The position numbers were made by a program, and so were the translations under genes. A stretch of DNA of 36,474 nucleotides, from assembly GCA_017940955.1 (NCBI GenBank), contig JAGAXP010000087.1:1-36474 (forward strand), written 5' to 3'. This stretch comes from Oribacterium sp. Lineage in GTDB: Bacteria > Bacillota_A > Clostridia > Lachnospirales > Lachnospiraceae. Below, piece by piece: positions 1-8,684 of the stretch. The stretch's first letter is position 1, and every line of letters starts with the position of its first letter. A model generated the notes under the pieces. It ran no database searches. It was given only the letters and a program-made list of their open reading frames with translations, and was not told the origin of the DNA.

Positions 1-218
1 AACAAGCTGATTTGCTGAGATGAATTTGTTGCAAATGACATAAACTATACCTCCAACAGATCCTATCTCTATTATACTATTTAGAAAAGGTAATGTATTA
101 GGTTTTCAAGGTTCTAGCGCCCCATTTGTCGGGCGACTCATGATATATATAGGTTTAAGATATATCTTATTTAAATTGTGGCTGTATGAAAAATAACATA
201 CTGCGGGAGGTTAAACAG

Positions 219-1961
219 TTGAATGATCAGAAGTATCAGTTGCTGTCTGCCGGATACAAGTCGTTTTTGTTTTCGTTGCTTGTGATGACAGTTGCCAACA
301 ACATAGCTTTTTTTGTGGACTCGGTTTTTATCAGCCACTTTTTGGGGATTGAAAAGCTGCCTGCGGTGGAGCTGTGTTTCCCGGTTATGACATTTGTGAG
401 TATGGTTTATCTGATGCTGGGAGTTGGCGGCAGTACGCTGGCCCTGAACCATATGGCAGACCATGAAAAGAGAAAAGCTGATGAGACCTTTACTGTTTCA
501 GTGGTGTTCATAACTCTCTTAGGTATATTTTTAGCTGTTTTTGGACGCATCTTTTCAGAACAGTTCGCCGAACTTTTGAGTCCGGACATATCTTATTACA
601 ATGATGTTTTGGATTATCTCAGCATCCTGGTGCTGGGAATGCCCCTCGTATGTTTGATGATGTCACTTGCATATTTTGCAACAGCTGACGGAAAACATAA
701 AATGGCATTTTATGCAGTAGTGATTTCCAATGTCATCAACATGATCATGAATGTGGTGCTTATAAAGATTATGGGAATGGGACTTTCCGGTGCAGCCTTT
801 GCTACCATTATCGGATACTTTTCCGGACTTATGTATATGATGAGATACTTTTTCAGCAAGGACCGTCAGATGGTGCTTGTGAAAATGTCTAAGAAGGCCG
901 TGCTTTCACATCTTCATGACATAACTCTGAAGGGATTTCCGGAGTCCTCTTATCTTCTCATGATCACTTTGAGAGTCCATATTCTCAATATGATAGTTGC
1001 AGCCTACGGAGGAAGCAGAGGTCTTCAGGTATTCAGTATTTTCAATAACTGTATCTATATGTTCTTTACACTGGCTCTAGGTATCGCTCAGACACTGGTG
1101 CCTTTGGTTATCATTCAGGTACAGAACGGCGATTATGACAGAGTAAGGAAAATGCTGTTTAAGTCCATAAAAGCAGCATTGGCGGGAGCTCTTGCTCTCT
1201 GCTTCATTCTGGAGCTTGCACCTCAGATCATACTCATGCTTTTCAATGTTTCGGATCCTCAGACGGCGGCTGAGTGCATAAAGGCTATCCGCATTTCGGC
1301 ATTGTCGTTTATGGGAATGGCATTTTGTATTATCATGGTACATTATTTCCAGGCGGTTAAACGTTTTAACTACTCCCATATCATCACTATCATGGAGGGA
1401 CTTGTACTGCCTATAGCGATTATGGGCATATTTGCTCCTTTTTTGGGTGTCGATGGTTTGTATATGGGCTTTCTCTTCATAGAGATTCTGGTGCCGCTTC
1501 AGATACTGTTTATGGTGCTTCGGGAAGATTCATTGGTTAATCATAAGAAATACTCTTTCATGCTTCCCAGGAAAACCGATGACAGAAGATTAGAGTTTAC
1601 TGTAGCCATGAATCTGGATGAGGTTGTAAGTCTTTCAAAAGAAGCCAGCGACTGGGTGAGTGAAAGGACTGATGATGTCACAGCCATGAAGACCTGCCTC
1701 GCCGTTGAGGAAATGCTTACCGGCATAACGGCCGGAAACACCGGAAGCAGCGATATGATCGATGTGGTGCTGCGTGAAGAGGACGATAACATTATCATAA
1801 CCATACATGATACCGGAAGGGAGTTTAACCCCACCATAGTTGATGAAAACTTTGATTATGCCTTTGACAATGCCTACGTCCTTAATAAGATTGCCGATGA
1901 GATAACCTACAATCGCGCCATGGGCATAAACAGTACTATGATAAAAATTCAGAAGAAGTAA
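219..1961 (+). CDS. MATE-family transporter with C-terminal RsbW-like ATPase domain
   Basis: Residues 1 to about 445 are a hydrophobic 12-helix MATE/MOP type exporter; the opening segments around SVFISHFLG and MLGVGGSTLAL are typical of the family. After a linker (KKYSFMLPRK), the last 125 residues are soluble and look like a HATPase_c_2 (RsbW/SpoIIAB) domain, with AVEEMLTG where the N-box normally reads EExxxN and DTGREFNP as the G1-like box. The N-box Asn is replaced, so ATP binding is uncertain. I chose the TTG at 219 because GGGAGG lies 8 nt upstream; the in-frame ATG at 186 has no Shine-Dalgarno and would add 11 residues. This is the only clear plus-strand gene, convergent with the exopolysaccharide operon and separated from it by back-to-back terminators. 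The substrate cannot be told from sequence. Confidence 0.85.
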   Translation: MNDQKYQLLSAGYKSFLFSLLVMTVANNIAFFVDSVFISHFLGIEKLPAVELCFPVMTFVSMVYLMLGVGGSTLALNHMADHEKRKADETFTVSVVFITLLGIFLAVFGRIFSEQFAELLSPDISYYNDVLDYLSILVLGMPLVCLMMSLAYFATADGKHKMAFYAVVISNVINMIMNVVLIKIMGMGLSGAAFATIIGYFSGLMYMMRYFFSKDRQMVLVKMSKKAVLSHLHDITLKGFPESSYLLMITLRVHILNMIVAAYGGSRGLQVFSIFNNCIYMFFTLALGIAQTLVPLVIIQVQNGDYDRVRKMLFKSIKAALAGALALCFILELAPQIILMLFNVSDPQTAAECIKAIRISALSFMGMAFCIIMVHYFQAVKRFNYSHIITIMEGLVLPIAIMGIFAPFLGVDGLYMGFLFIEILVPLQILFMVLREDSLVNHKKYSFMLPRKTDDRRLEFTVAMNLDEVVSLSKEASDWVSERTDDVTAMKTCLAVEEMLTGITAGNTGSSDMIDVVLREEDDNIIITIHDTGREFNPTIVDENFDYAFDNAYVLNKIADEITYNRAMGINSTMIKIQKK

Positions 1962-1999
1962 CTGCAATATTCGGATTATACGGGAATCAAAGGTTTATG

Positions 2000-2043
2000 A
2001 AAAAACAGTAACAGTTTAGACTGTGTACCATAGGGACTGTTAC
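2000..2043 (-). terminator. Terminator at the end of the exopolysaccharide operon
   Basis: Read on the minus strand, GTAACAGT pairs with ACTGTTAC (8 bp, 20-nt loop) and is followed by TGTTTTTTC. It lies about 105 nt after the stop codon of the DUF4832-type gene. Confidence 0.6.
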
Positions 2044-2076
2044 AAAATATAACCTGCAGCAAAGAATGAGAAAAGA

Positions 2077-2113
2077 CGGATGCATCAGCTTGAACTGATA
2101 CATTCGCCTTTTT
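2077..2113 (+). terminator. Rho-independent terminator of the MATE gene (probably bidirectional)
   Basis: A 12-position stem with one mismatch (CGGATGCATCAG against CTGATACATTCG) has a 6-nt loop and is followed by CC and TTTTT on the plus strand. The complementary strand ends in TCTTTTC, so it may also slow transcripts arriving from the minus-strand operon. Confidence 0.7.
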
Positions 2114-2148
2114 ATGTGAACAGCGCGGTTGGAGTTTGGGATGCTGCT

Positions 2149-3567
2149 CTACTCTTTCGCTTTATCATTATCATCCGGGTAATGATAAACTATCTGAACG
2201 TCATCTATAAAAGTGATATCTTCTGCAGGAAATTGGGCAAGTGTTACATTATCCTTACCATCGTAATCCGTCACATGGATTCCTATATAAAACTCGTCAC
2301 TTATCTTATCAGAGAAAGGAACAGATACTGTTGTGGTCACGTCCTCATCCTTACTGAGTGTCCTCAGATCAAGGTCAAGTCCCTGCCAGAAAACCTTATT
2401 CCTGTCTTTATCAAAGACCACCATAGTCACGGGCCAGTCAAAGAAAAAGCCGGCATTTCCGGAATTTCTGAAGGTAAGAGACATACTGAGTGTGTTTGAG
2501 GAATAATTGTAAAGCATCTTCAGTCTTGACAGATAGATGCGGTATCCCATTCTTCTCAGGATAGAGTCACAGGCCGATGCATTTGCTTTATCTGTAAAAT
2601 CCGGTACTTTGGGACCAAGATAGGTCATCCTTGAAGTTGTTACATACTGCAGTACATCTCCAAGACCGCTTCCTACAATTTCCTCCATGGGAACACTGCT
2701 TGTAAACTCTCCACCCACAGGACGTGTCAGTCCTATGTCGGGAACCGGTTTAAGCTTCAGCTCCTGACGATTGGAGGTGTGCTGAACACCACCATTGTTC
2801 AGCCATTCAATCCATATAGCAGTATCTTCACTGTGACCGACCATATCATTGAATACGCCAAAACCCTGATCAATAGCAAAGTCATAGTTACGCCTTGTCA
2901 TAAGAAGGGCATTTTTGAAAAGCTCCGAGTACTGATTAACATACGCTGTGCAGCCCTCTTCTCCCGGCATGAGGGACTCATCATGATTTCCGGTTGCATG
3001 CCATTCACCCCAATGTCCGAGACTTCCAAGCTGTACGAAGGATACGAAATGATCCCGGTTGCAGTATTCTGCAAGAGCTGACAGGGCTTTTTTATGGTAT
3101 TCCAGGAAAACAGGGTCTGTATAATCAGGACAATAGCCTTTTCCGAGACCTGTGTCATAAAAAGTGCCGGTTGGAGTTTTGGAATAAAGCCATTCAGGTA
3201 TATCCATGTGAGACTCGGATCTTGGTATATCGCACATTAACCTGAGAACCGCATGCTTATGTTCGGACTTCCATCTTTGTATATGGTACCTTTCTTCCAG
3301 TCCTTCTATATCAAAGACTCCTTCTCTTGGTTCCCATTCGGCCCAGGTAAGTTTGATATAAACAAGTTTTGCATCCTCACATAACTGTACTTCATCTGCC
3401 ATGGGGCAAAATCCTATAAGAGGATTATCGTACAGGGTATTGTCGGGCGAATAAGTCATATTTATGTTGTAGTTTGATCTGGACTTGATATAAAACATCA
3501 GGATACAAATTGCTGTTGCCAGAATCAGAATTTTGATGTACTGGATCAAACGTTTATATTTAGCCAT
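2149..3567 (-). CDS. Membrane-anchored DUF4832/DUF4874-type TIM-barrel protein
   Basis: About 472 residues. One N-terminal hydrophobic segment (ILILATAICILMFYI) acts as signal anchor, placing the rest outside the cell. The body has features I associate with the DUF4874/DUF4832 pair: NPLIGFCP near the start, LTWAEWEPREG, a conserved LGHWGEWH segment with likely active-site acidic residues, and a beta-rich C-terminal domain. These families resemble glycoside hydrolases of the (beta/alpha)8 type, so polysaccharide cleavage or binding is a reasonable guess, not shown. It is the last gene of the operon and overlaps the end of the DUF4956 gene. The start at 3567 is preferred because GGTGA sits 7 nt upstream; an ATG at 3579 is also in frame. 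Confidence 0.8.
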   Translation of the reverse strand: MAKYKRLIQYIKILILATAICILMFYIKSRSNYNINMTYSPDNTLYDNPLIGFCPMADEVQLCEDAKLVYIKLTWAEWEPREGVFDIEGLEERYHIQRWKSEHKHAVLRLMCDIPRSESHMDIPEWLYSKTPTGTFYDTGLGKGYCPDYTDPVFLEYHKKALSALAEYCNRDHFVSFVQLGSLGHWGEWHATGNHDESLMPGEEGCTAYVNQYSELFKNALLMTRRNYDFAIDQGFGVFNDMVGHSEDTAIWIEWLNNGGVQHTSNRQELKLKPVPDIGLTRPVGGEFTSSVPMEEIVGSGLGDVLQYVTTSRMTYLGPKVPDFTDKANASACDSILRRMGYRIYLSRLKMLYNYSSNTLSMSLTFRNSGNAGFFFDWPVTMVVFDKDRNKVFWQGLDLDLRTLSKDEDVTTTVSVPFSDKISDEFYIGIHVTDYDGKDNVTLAQFPAEDITFIDDVQIVYHYPDDNDKAKE

Positions 3568-4243
3568 TATATTCACCATTATACTGAATCAGATTTACGT
3601 CCTTTACGCCTGAAATTTCGTTTATCATATCAGCTATAATAAGATTGTCATGCTTATTTCTGAATTCGACAGTCAGTTCAACATTTTCTTTCCTCAGAGT
3701 CTTTGACTTAATCTGATAATGCTGGCTTCCGAGAAGCTTCATAATCTTTGCTCCCGTGACCTCTCCTTCATAATGTATGACAAGAATGTAAATCTGACCA
3801 TTTTTCTTTAGAGCATAGAATCTTTTTACCAGTAGGTACATTACTATCATAGTGATGGCGGCCAGGGGATATATCTGGGCGGCCACAATGATACCAATGG
3901 AAATAGACCAGAACAGGTACAAAAGATCCATGGGATCCTTGATGGCGGTTCTGTATCTTACAATGGAAAGGGCACCCACCATACCGAGGGAAATGACGAT
4001 GTTACTGCTTATGGCCAGGGTCAGGGAGCAGGTAAGGATCGTCATACCCACAAGTGTCATGGCGAATGAGGAGGAATAAACTACTCCTCCGTAGTACTTT
4101 TTATATAGAAACTGTATCAAAAAGCCCAGAATTATGGCTATGGTGAGAGCTATTACCGTACTTATGATAAAATCAAGAGTAAGCCCGTTTCTTGTTGTAA
4201 AGGTTTCTATAACGGATTTTTTAAAATAGTCACCTGCATTCAT
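3560..4243 (-). CDS. DUF4956 integral membrane protein
   Basis: About 227 residues with four predicted membrane helices in the first 140 residues and a soluble C-terminal alpha/beta domain of about 80 residues. The segment GMVGALSIVRYRTAIKDP is the DUF4956 hallmark. The ATG at 4243 overlaps the stop of the VTC gene as ATGA, with GGAGG 8 nt upstream, so the two proteins are probably translationally coupled and may form a complex. A GTG at 4258 is in frame but would place the Shine-Dalgarno inside the gene. DUF4956 genes are often found beside VTC and CotH genes. My inference is that it is the membrane part of a polyphosphate synthesis or translocation unit, because VTC here has no membrane helices of its own. 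Confidence 0.88.
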   Translation of the reverse strand: MNAGDYFKKSVIETFTTRNGLTLDFIISTVIALTIAIILGFLIQFLYKKYYGGVVYSSSFAMTLVGMTILTCSLTLAISSNIVISLGMVGALSIVRYRTAIKDPMDLLYLFWSISIGIIVAAQIYPLAAITMIVMYLLVKRFYALKKNGQIYILVIHYEGEVTGAKIMKLLGSQHYQIKSKTLRKENVELTVEFRNKHDNLIIADMINEISGVKDVNLIQYNGEYNG

Positions 4244-4992
4244 ATTTGATTCCTCCACCCGATATTAGTTTTACTTATTCCCGCTGTTACATCAGTGAGA
4301 TGATGAGCTGCCTCATAACAGCCGACATATTTTGAAAATGCGACGAACTCCAGTCCGTCAGCAGGCAGCAGCTGTTTTATGATCATCGGTAAAAATTCAG
4401 TATATTTGACTTCCAGTACTTCTGTTTCGGGTTCAATGGCCGGAATTTTCGGAAGATTTTTATCAAATATATCGAAACCTCCCACTGCAGCAGCGATTTC
4501 GCTGTCAAAGGTTATACGTACAGTTCCTTCTTCCTGTATCAAAGGTATACGGTTATAATCAACGATGACCTTTGGTCTCAAAAGCTTTGTCATGAGCTCC
4601 AGGTAGAATTCTTTGCAAAGATTACTTTCCTTATCCAGGAGAAACTCATAATCTCCATTCAGGATCATCTCAACCTCGGAGCGGGTAAGTTCGGACGATT
4701 CTTTAAATATATAATTCCCGTTTTTCAGTTTTCTCTCAAGGGAGATTTTTGAATCGCTGTAATTGTAGATTCTAATACGCCATTTTTTTCTGTAATAGAC
4801 ACCCATTAGTTTTTCCTGATAGGCAGAATTGTAATAATCATCGAAGTAAAGACTTCGTATTTCATAGCCTTCAGGACCTGCATGGGGATCCAGCTTCAGA
4901 AAGGGTTCAAGTCTGTGTCTAAGTAGTAAACTCTGGCTTCGGGATATGACGTATTTCCATTCATTTCTGAATAAGCGTTTTTTTTCGGTCAT
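4240..4992 (-). CDS. VTC-domain polyphosphate polymerase
   Basis: About 250 residues, a free-standing bacterial VTC tunnel domain without SPX. In yeast Vtc4 this fold makes polyphosphate from ATP. Motifs in order: FRNEWKYVI (first basic residue of the tunnel), RSLYFDD, KWRIRIYN (the R-x-R pair), LERKLK, RPKVIVDYNR, VRITFDSEI and LEVKYTEFLP (Glu and Lys near the end). All expected basic and acidic positions appear present, so I expect it to be active. The ATG at 4992 is chosen because AGAGGA lies upstream; a GTG at 5010 is also in frame. It starts just after the downstream CotH stop and ends in an ATGA overlap with the DUF4956 gene. Confidence 0.9.
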   Translation of the reverse strand: MTEKKRLFRNEWKYVISRSQSLLLRHRLEPFLKLDPHAGPEGYEIRSLYFDDYYNSAYQEKLMGVYYRKKWRIRIYNYSDSKISLERKLKNGNYIFKESSELTRSEVEMILNGDYEFLLDKESNLCKEFYLELMTKLLRPKVIVDYNRIPLIQEEGTVRITFDSEIAAAVGGFDIFDKNLPKIPAIEPETEVLEVKYTEFLPMIIKQLLPADGLEFVAFSKYVGCYEAAHHLTDVTAGISKTNIGWRNQI

Positions 4993-5013
4993 TTGGGTTC
5001 CTCTCTGCACCGG

Positions 5014-6759
5014 TTATTTATAAGTTAATTTTGTGATAGATCCATCTTCTTTCACATAAAAACACATGATTCCATGTATTGTTTTTTTGGTTTCAGTGTT
5101 ATAGTACTCATATGCTTCCTGCTGAAGATCATAACCGTTGTCGGATTTTGCCACGACTTTCATAAAATACTGACCCGGAGCCAGTGAATCTATTTCAAGC
5201 CTGGTAGTGGTTAAGTCAGTTTTGTTCAAAAGAACCTTTTTGAAGCTCCAGGTATCTGACAAGGTTACATCATAGCTTATATTTCCATTGATAATATAAG
5301 ACGCATCCCAGTTCAGGACTATTCTGCCATCCTTAACGGAAGGTTCGTTTATATGGAAAGGCCATGGTGTAAGTATGGAATCATAGTAAGAATAGTAATT
5401 ATCTTCCATTTGGGAAGAGATTCCGCTTACAAGCTTGTCATATTCCTCTTTTGTTACTCTTGCATATTTCATATCAGGAAGAGAAAACAAATAGGGCTTG
5501 ACAGTTTTTGAAAGTTCAGTTGCTTTTTCGGATACATTGTCAGGACTGAGAACGGATTCGTGAAGGTTTTTTATATATTCATTCAGCTTATTTACGCATT
5601 CTTTGTTCCTGATAATCTTTGAGAAGAGAACTGAGTCGGTATATAGATATATACCTTTTTCCCATCCTGCATCGTAATCAGGATCCCTTATCAGCTCATA
5701 TTGTTCTCTCAGTGCTCCATCCATATCTCCCGGAATAAAATAGAACTTTTCATATCCCAATGGACTGTACAGATAAAACTTTTCGGTATCCGTATCCTTA
5801 TTATCCATAAGAATATTGAATGCCATAAAGCTGTACAGGTTCTCTTCATCAAAATAGGTTCTTACTACATCTTCAATATTTCCGGAGTCGGAATTTAAGG
5901 CATCCAGCATGTTGATGAGCTTTGAATAGTCATTGCTGCCCTCTGCTTCCAGAAGCATCTCAAATTTTTTCTGGTCAAAACGTGAATCTGTCGGCTGCAT
6001 GATCACGTCCTCGTGTCTTCCGAAATCAAAGTTCTCAATTTCGTACAGTTCACCTGTGCTGCTCAGATCTCTGTTTGAGAGATAACGTTTATTGACAGAT
6101 TCAGTCAGGGTATACAGACCATAATCAACAAAAAGCTGGTTTTCACCCAAAGACTTATCCTTTACATACAGATGTACCAGGCCGGTTCTGATGGACAGCA
6201 GAGAATCTATATCCGTCATCAGATCATATGACAGCTTGTTCAGAAAACGGAAAGGATCTCCAAAACTCTTTTTAAGATTAAAGTTCTTAACACCTGAGAT
6301 ATTGCCGCTGCCGGAGTTTATTTTTATCTTGTAGCTTTTTTGCGGCCTTTTAGATGCTTTATTTCCCACAAGTCTTACGGTTGCATTTGGTGAAAAGCTT
6401 CCATATCCAAAGCTTCCGGGTCCAGGGCTTTCTTCATTTCCAAACTGGACAAGAGCTTCACAATAGCGGATCTTTTCATTGTTGTCATGGTACCAGGAAA
6501 GGCTGTGTTCGTTTATATCATTCCAGGAATAGTACTTTGAGGTTTTGCTTCCTGACTCCCATCCGACAGTAAGATAGAGAACCGGTTCAGAGAGAGGTGT
6601 TTCATAAATTGTTTTATTGTCCCTGACTGTCATGAGTTCTTCTTTTGAAGCTTTTTTATAGGAGTCTTTTGAGTTTCCGCAGGATGATAATAAAGAAGCA
6701 AAGCCTAATAGACATATGATAAAAAATAATTTGTTAATAAGACTATCTCTTTTCATCAT
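5014..6759 (-). CDS. CotH-kinase family lipoprotein (second copy, altered active site)
   Basis: 581 residues. A lipoprotein signal with lipobox LLSSC places it on the outer face of the membrane. The CotH domain follows: VRLVGNKASKRPQKSYKIKI (P-loop-like and Lys region), DYGLYTLTESVNKRYL, NILMDNKDTDTEKFYLY (catalytic region) and PGDMDGAL (metal-binding D-x-D). A C-terminal beta-rich domain of about 120 residues is shared with the neighbouring CotH protein. CotH enzymes are atypical secreted protein kinases known from spore coats. Compared with its neighbour, this copy lacks the Arg of the RG motif and has Lys where the catalytic region normally carries Asn, so activity may be reduced or lost. 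The gene starts inside the upstream CotH stop (ATGA) with GAGGA 7 nt upstream. Confidence 0.88.
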   Translation of the reverse strand: MMKRDSLINKLFFIICLLGFASLLSSCGNSKDSYKKASKEELMTVRDNKTIYETPLSEPVLYLTVGWESGSKTSKYYSWNDINEHSLSWYHDNNEKIRYCEALVQFGNEESPGPGSFGYGSFSPNATVRLVGNKASKRPQKSYKIKINSGSGNISGVKNFNLKKSFGDPFRFLNKLSYDLMTDIDSLLSIRTGLVHLYVKDKSLGENQLFVDYGLYTLTESVNKRYLSNRDLSSTGELYEIENFDFGRHEDVIMQPTDSRFDQKKFEMLLEAEGSNDYSKLINMLDALNSDSGNIEDVVRTYFDEENLYSFMAFNILMDNKDTDTEKFYLYSPLGYEKFYFIPGDMDGALREQYELIRDPDYDAGWEKGIYLYTDSVLFSKIIRNKECVNKLNEYIKNLHESVLSPDNVSEKATELSKTVKPYLFSLPDMKYARVTKEEYDKLVSGISSQMEDNYYSYYDSILTPWPFHINEPSVKDGRIVLNWDASYIINGNISYDVTLSDTWSFKKVLLNKTDLTTTRLEIDSLAPGQYFMKVVAKSDNGYDLQQEAYEYYNTETKKTIHGIMCFYVKEDGSITKLTYK

Positions 6760-8684
6760 ATATTTTCCTCTTCATAGTTAATTACCGTTCCATCTTTATT
6801 AATGATAAAACAGTAACAGCCGTAACATTTGTCTCCATCTTCCAGTGAAAAATAGTCAAAACAATCCATGGTATAACCTGATTTACCTGTGGAAGTAACC
6901 TTTAGATAATAAGTTCCCGGAGCCAGGCTTTTGGTTGTGGCAATCGGTACTGTTAAATCATGTTCCTCGTAAAGGATATTTTCAAAATAATAGTCGGTAG
7001 AAACATATAAATCATAGGTTACATCTTCACCGTAATTATAAGAAGTGGTCCAGGTAAAGATTGTTTCATTTTTAGCGTAATCGACAATCGGAAGTCCTAT
7101 AAAGAAAGGCCATGGCCATTTCATGGATTCTTTAAAGACATTGTAGTTATTCTCAACCTCTTCACCTAATCGTGAAACCAGTTCCTCATATTGTTCGGGA
7201 TCTTTTACAGGGGCATGATGCAGATCCGGCATGGAGAAAACATAAGGTTCTACCACGTTGGCATATTTTAATGCTCGTGTCTGTACAATATCCGGAGTGA
7301 TATAGTGTTGATAAAGATCTTCCACAGCATCAGAAAGCATATCCCTGTACCTCTGTTCTTTCATCAACCTGTTGACAAGGGTCAGACCTAAATATTTTGT
7401 CATACCACGTTCCCAGGAAAGAGCATCAGAGTGATTCTTTTCTTTTCGGTAGATATTCATAAAAGTATTGTCCATATCCCAACATATAAAATAAATCTTT
7501 TTGGAATTAAGAGGACTGTATAAGAACAGATTACGTGCGCCCACATCGGCATTGCCATTCAATATGTTGAATGCCAAAAAATACATCATGTTTTCAACAT
7601 CAAAATGTTCTTCCAGAATCTGATCTATGGGGATGGAATAGTTTTGTAAGGCTGTCAATGTATCACGAAGGTTTGAATGGTCGTTGTTTACTTTTGATTC
7701 AAGATAATCATCGAACTTTGACTGATCAAATGAGGGATCGTCTTCATCGATCATAAGCTCATCCATAGTATTCCATTCAAAAAAAGTAACTTTATACAGT
7801 TGGCCGTTTTCATCAAAACCATGGGTTCTCAGATAGGTTCTGTTTACCTGTTCTACCATGGTAAATAAACCATAATCCTCGTATCCATCCGGGGCAGTAA
7901 TGTTAATTCCGGTGTCGGTTTCATAACTGGATTGTTCATTACTATTGGTTTTATCATCTGCGACGGAAGCATTATCGGGAGAAACTGTTTTGGGAGAGGT
8001 GGTGTCTTTAACATATAAATGGACAAACTGGGTTCTCCCGGCTATAAGTTCCGGGATGCTGTTTGCAAGATCATAACTCATTTTATTGGCAAAACGAAAA
8101 ACATCACTTCTGTGTTTATTAAGGTTAAGAGTCCGTTGCCCCCTGAACTCCCCTCTTCCATCTTTTATCCTTATTTTGTAGTTTTTTTGTATAGCCATTG
8201 ATGAGGTCTGACCTCTGACCTGAACAGATACGTTGGGGATTGTTTCATCGTATCCAAATGAGTTTTCCGTTATGCCGTTTCCGGTTTCATCGATCTGAAG
8301 GAGGCCTTCAACTTTGTAACGTTCTTTTATACCGGCATTTTTATAATCGTAGGTGGAATATTTGTTGACTTCTTCCCAGGTGTGACGACTGCTGTCACCT
8401 GTATTCCCTTTGCTCACAGTAAGGTACATGGTTATGACAGAATAATCGTCCTGATTTTTGTAAAGTTTTTTGTCGTCATAGAGATGTTCTTCGTGAGGTT
8501 CAGCTTTTAAATAAGCTTCAGTCTCTTCTGCCGGTTCATCGTTGGTTTCGTCAAAATCATAAAGCGACTCGGACATGGCAGGAGTTGAGCTTTCTTCCGA
8601 AGCACTCTCCTTATTTGAACATGCTGTAATAACACAAATACAGGCAAGGAAGGCTACGAAATGATGTAGTGGTTTTTTTATCAT
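6756..8684 (-). CDS. CotH-kinase family lipoprotein (first copy)
   Basis: 642 residues. Lipobox VITAC is followed by an acidic Ser/Glu-rich linker of about 50 residues, which would hold the domain away from the membrane. CotH motifs are closer to consensus than in the next gene: VQVRGQTSSMAIQKNYKIRI, LNLNKHRSDVFRFANKMSYD, DYGLFTMVEQVNRTYL, GNADVGARNLFLY (Asp and Asn both kept) and CWDMDNTF (D-x-D). A 45-residue polar insert (about 235-280) breaks the kinase-like core and is missing from the paralogue. The start overlaps the PelG stop by 4 nt (ATGA), with GGAGG 6 nt upstream. Likely substrates are other extracellular proteins or the polymer made by this operon; this is inference. Confidence 0.9.
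   Translation of the reverse strand: MIKKPLHHFVAFLACICVITACSNKESASEESSTPAMSESLYDFDETNDEPAEETEAYLKAEPHEEHLYDDKKLYKNQDDYSVITMYLTVSKGNTGDSSRHTWEEVNKYSTYDYKNAGIKERYKVEGLLQIDETGNGITENSFGYDETIPNVSVQVRGQTSSMAIQKNYKIRIKDGRGEFRGQRTLNLNKHRSDVFRFANKMSYDLANSIPELIAGRTQFVHLYVKDTTSPKTVSPDNASVADDKTNSNEQSSYETDTGINITAPDGYEDYGLFTMVEQVNRTYLRTHGFDENGQLYKVTFFEWNTMDELMIDEDDPSFDQSKFDDYLESKVNNDHSNLRDTLTALQNYSIPIDQILEEHFDVENMMYFLAFNILNGNADVGARNLFLYSPLNSKKIYFICWDMDNTFMNIYRKEKNHSDALSWERGMTKYLGLTLVNRLMKEQRYRDMLSDAVEDLYQHYITPDIVQTRALKYANVVEPYVFSMPDLHHAPVKDPEQYEELVSRLGEEVENNYNVFKESMKWPWPFFIGLPIVDYAKNETIFTWTTSYNYGEDVTYDLYVSTDYYFENILYEEHDLTVPIATTKSLAPGTYYLKVTSTGKSGYTMDCFDYFSLEDGDKCYGCYCFIINKDGTVINYEEENI

Noticed and set aside
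1..185. Promoter or riboswitch upstream of the MATE gene
   Set aside because: TATACT-like boxes exist near 73-78 but no -35 box at proper spacing and no recognisable RNA structure could be supported.
2080..2499. Plus-strand ORF of 139 codons after the MATE gene
   Set aside because: It lies over a terminator and antisense to the DUF4832-type gene, which has clear family motifs; no RBS or protein family supports it.
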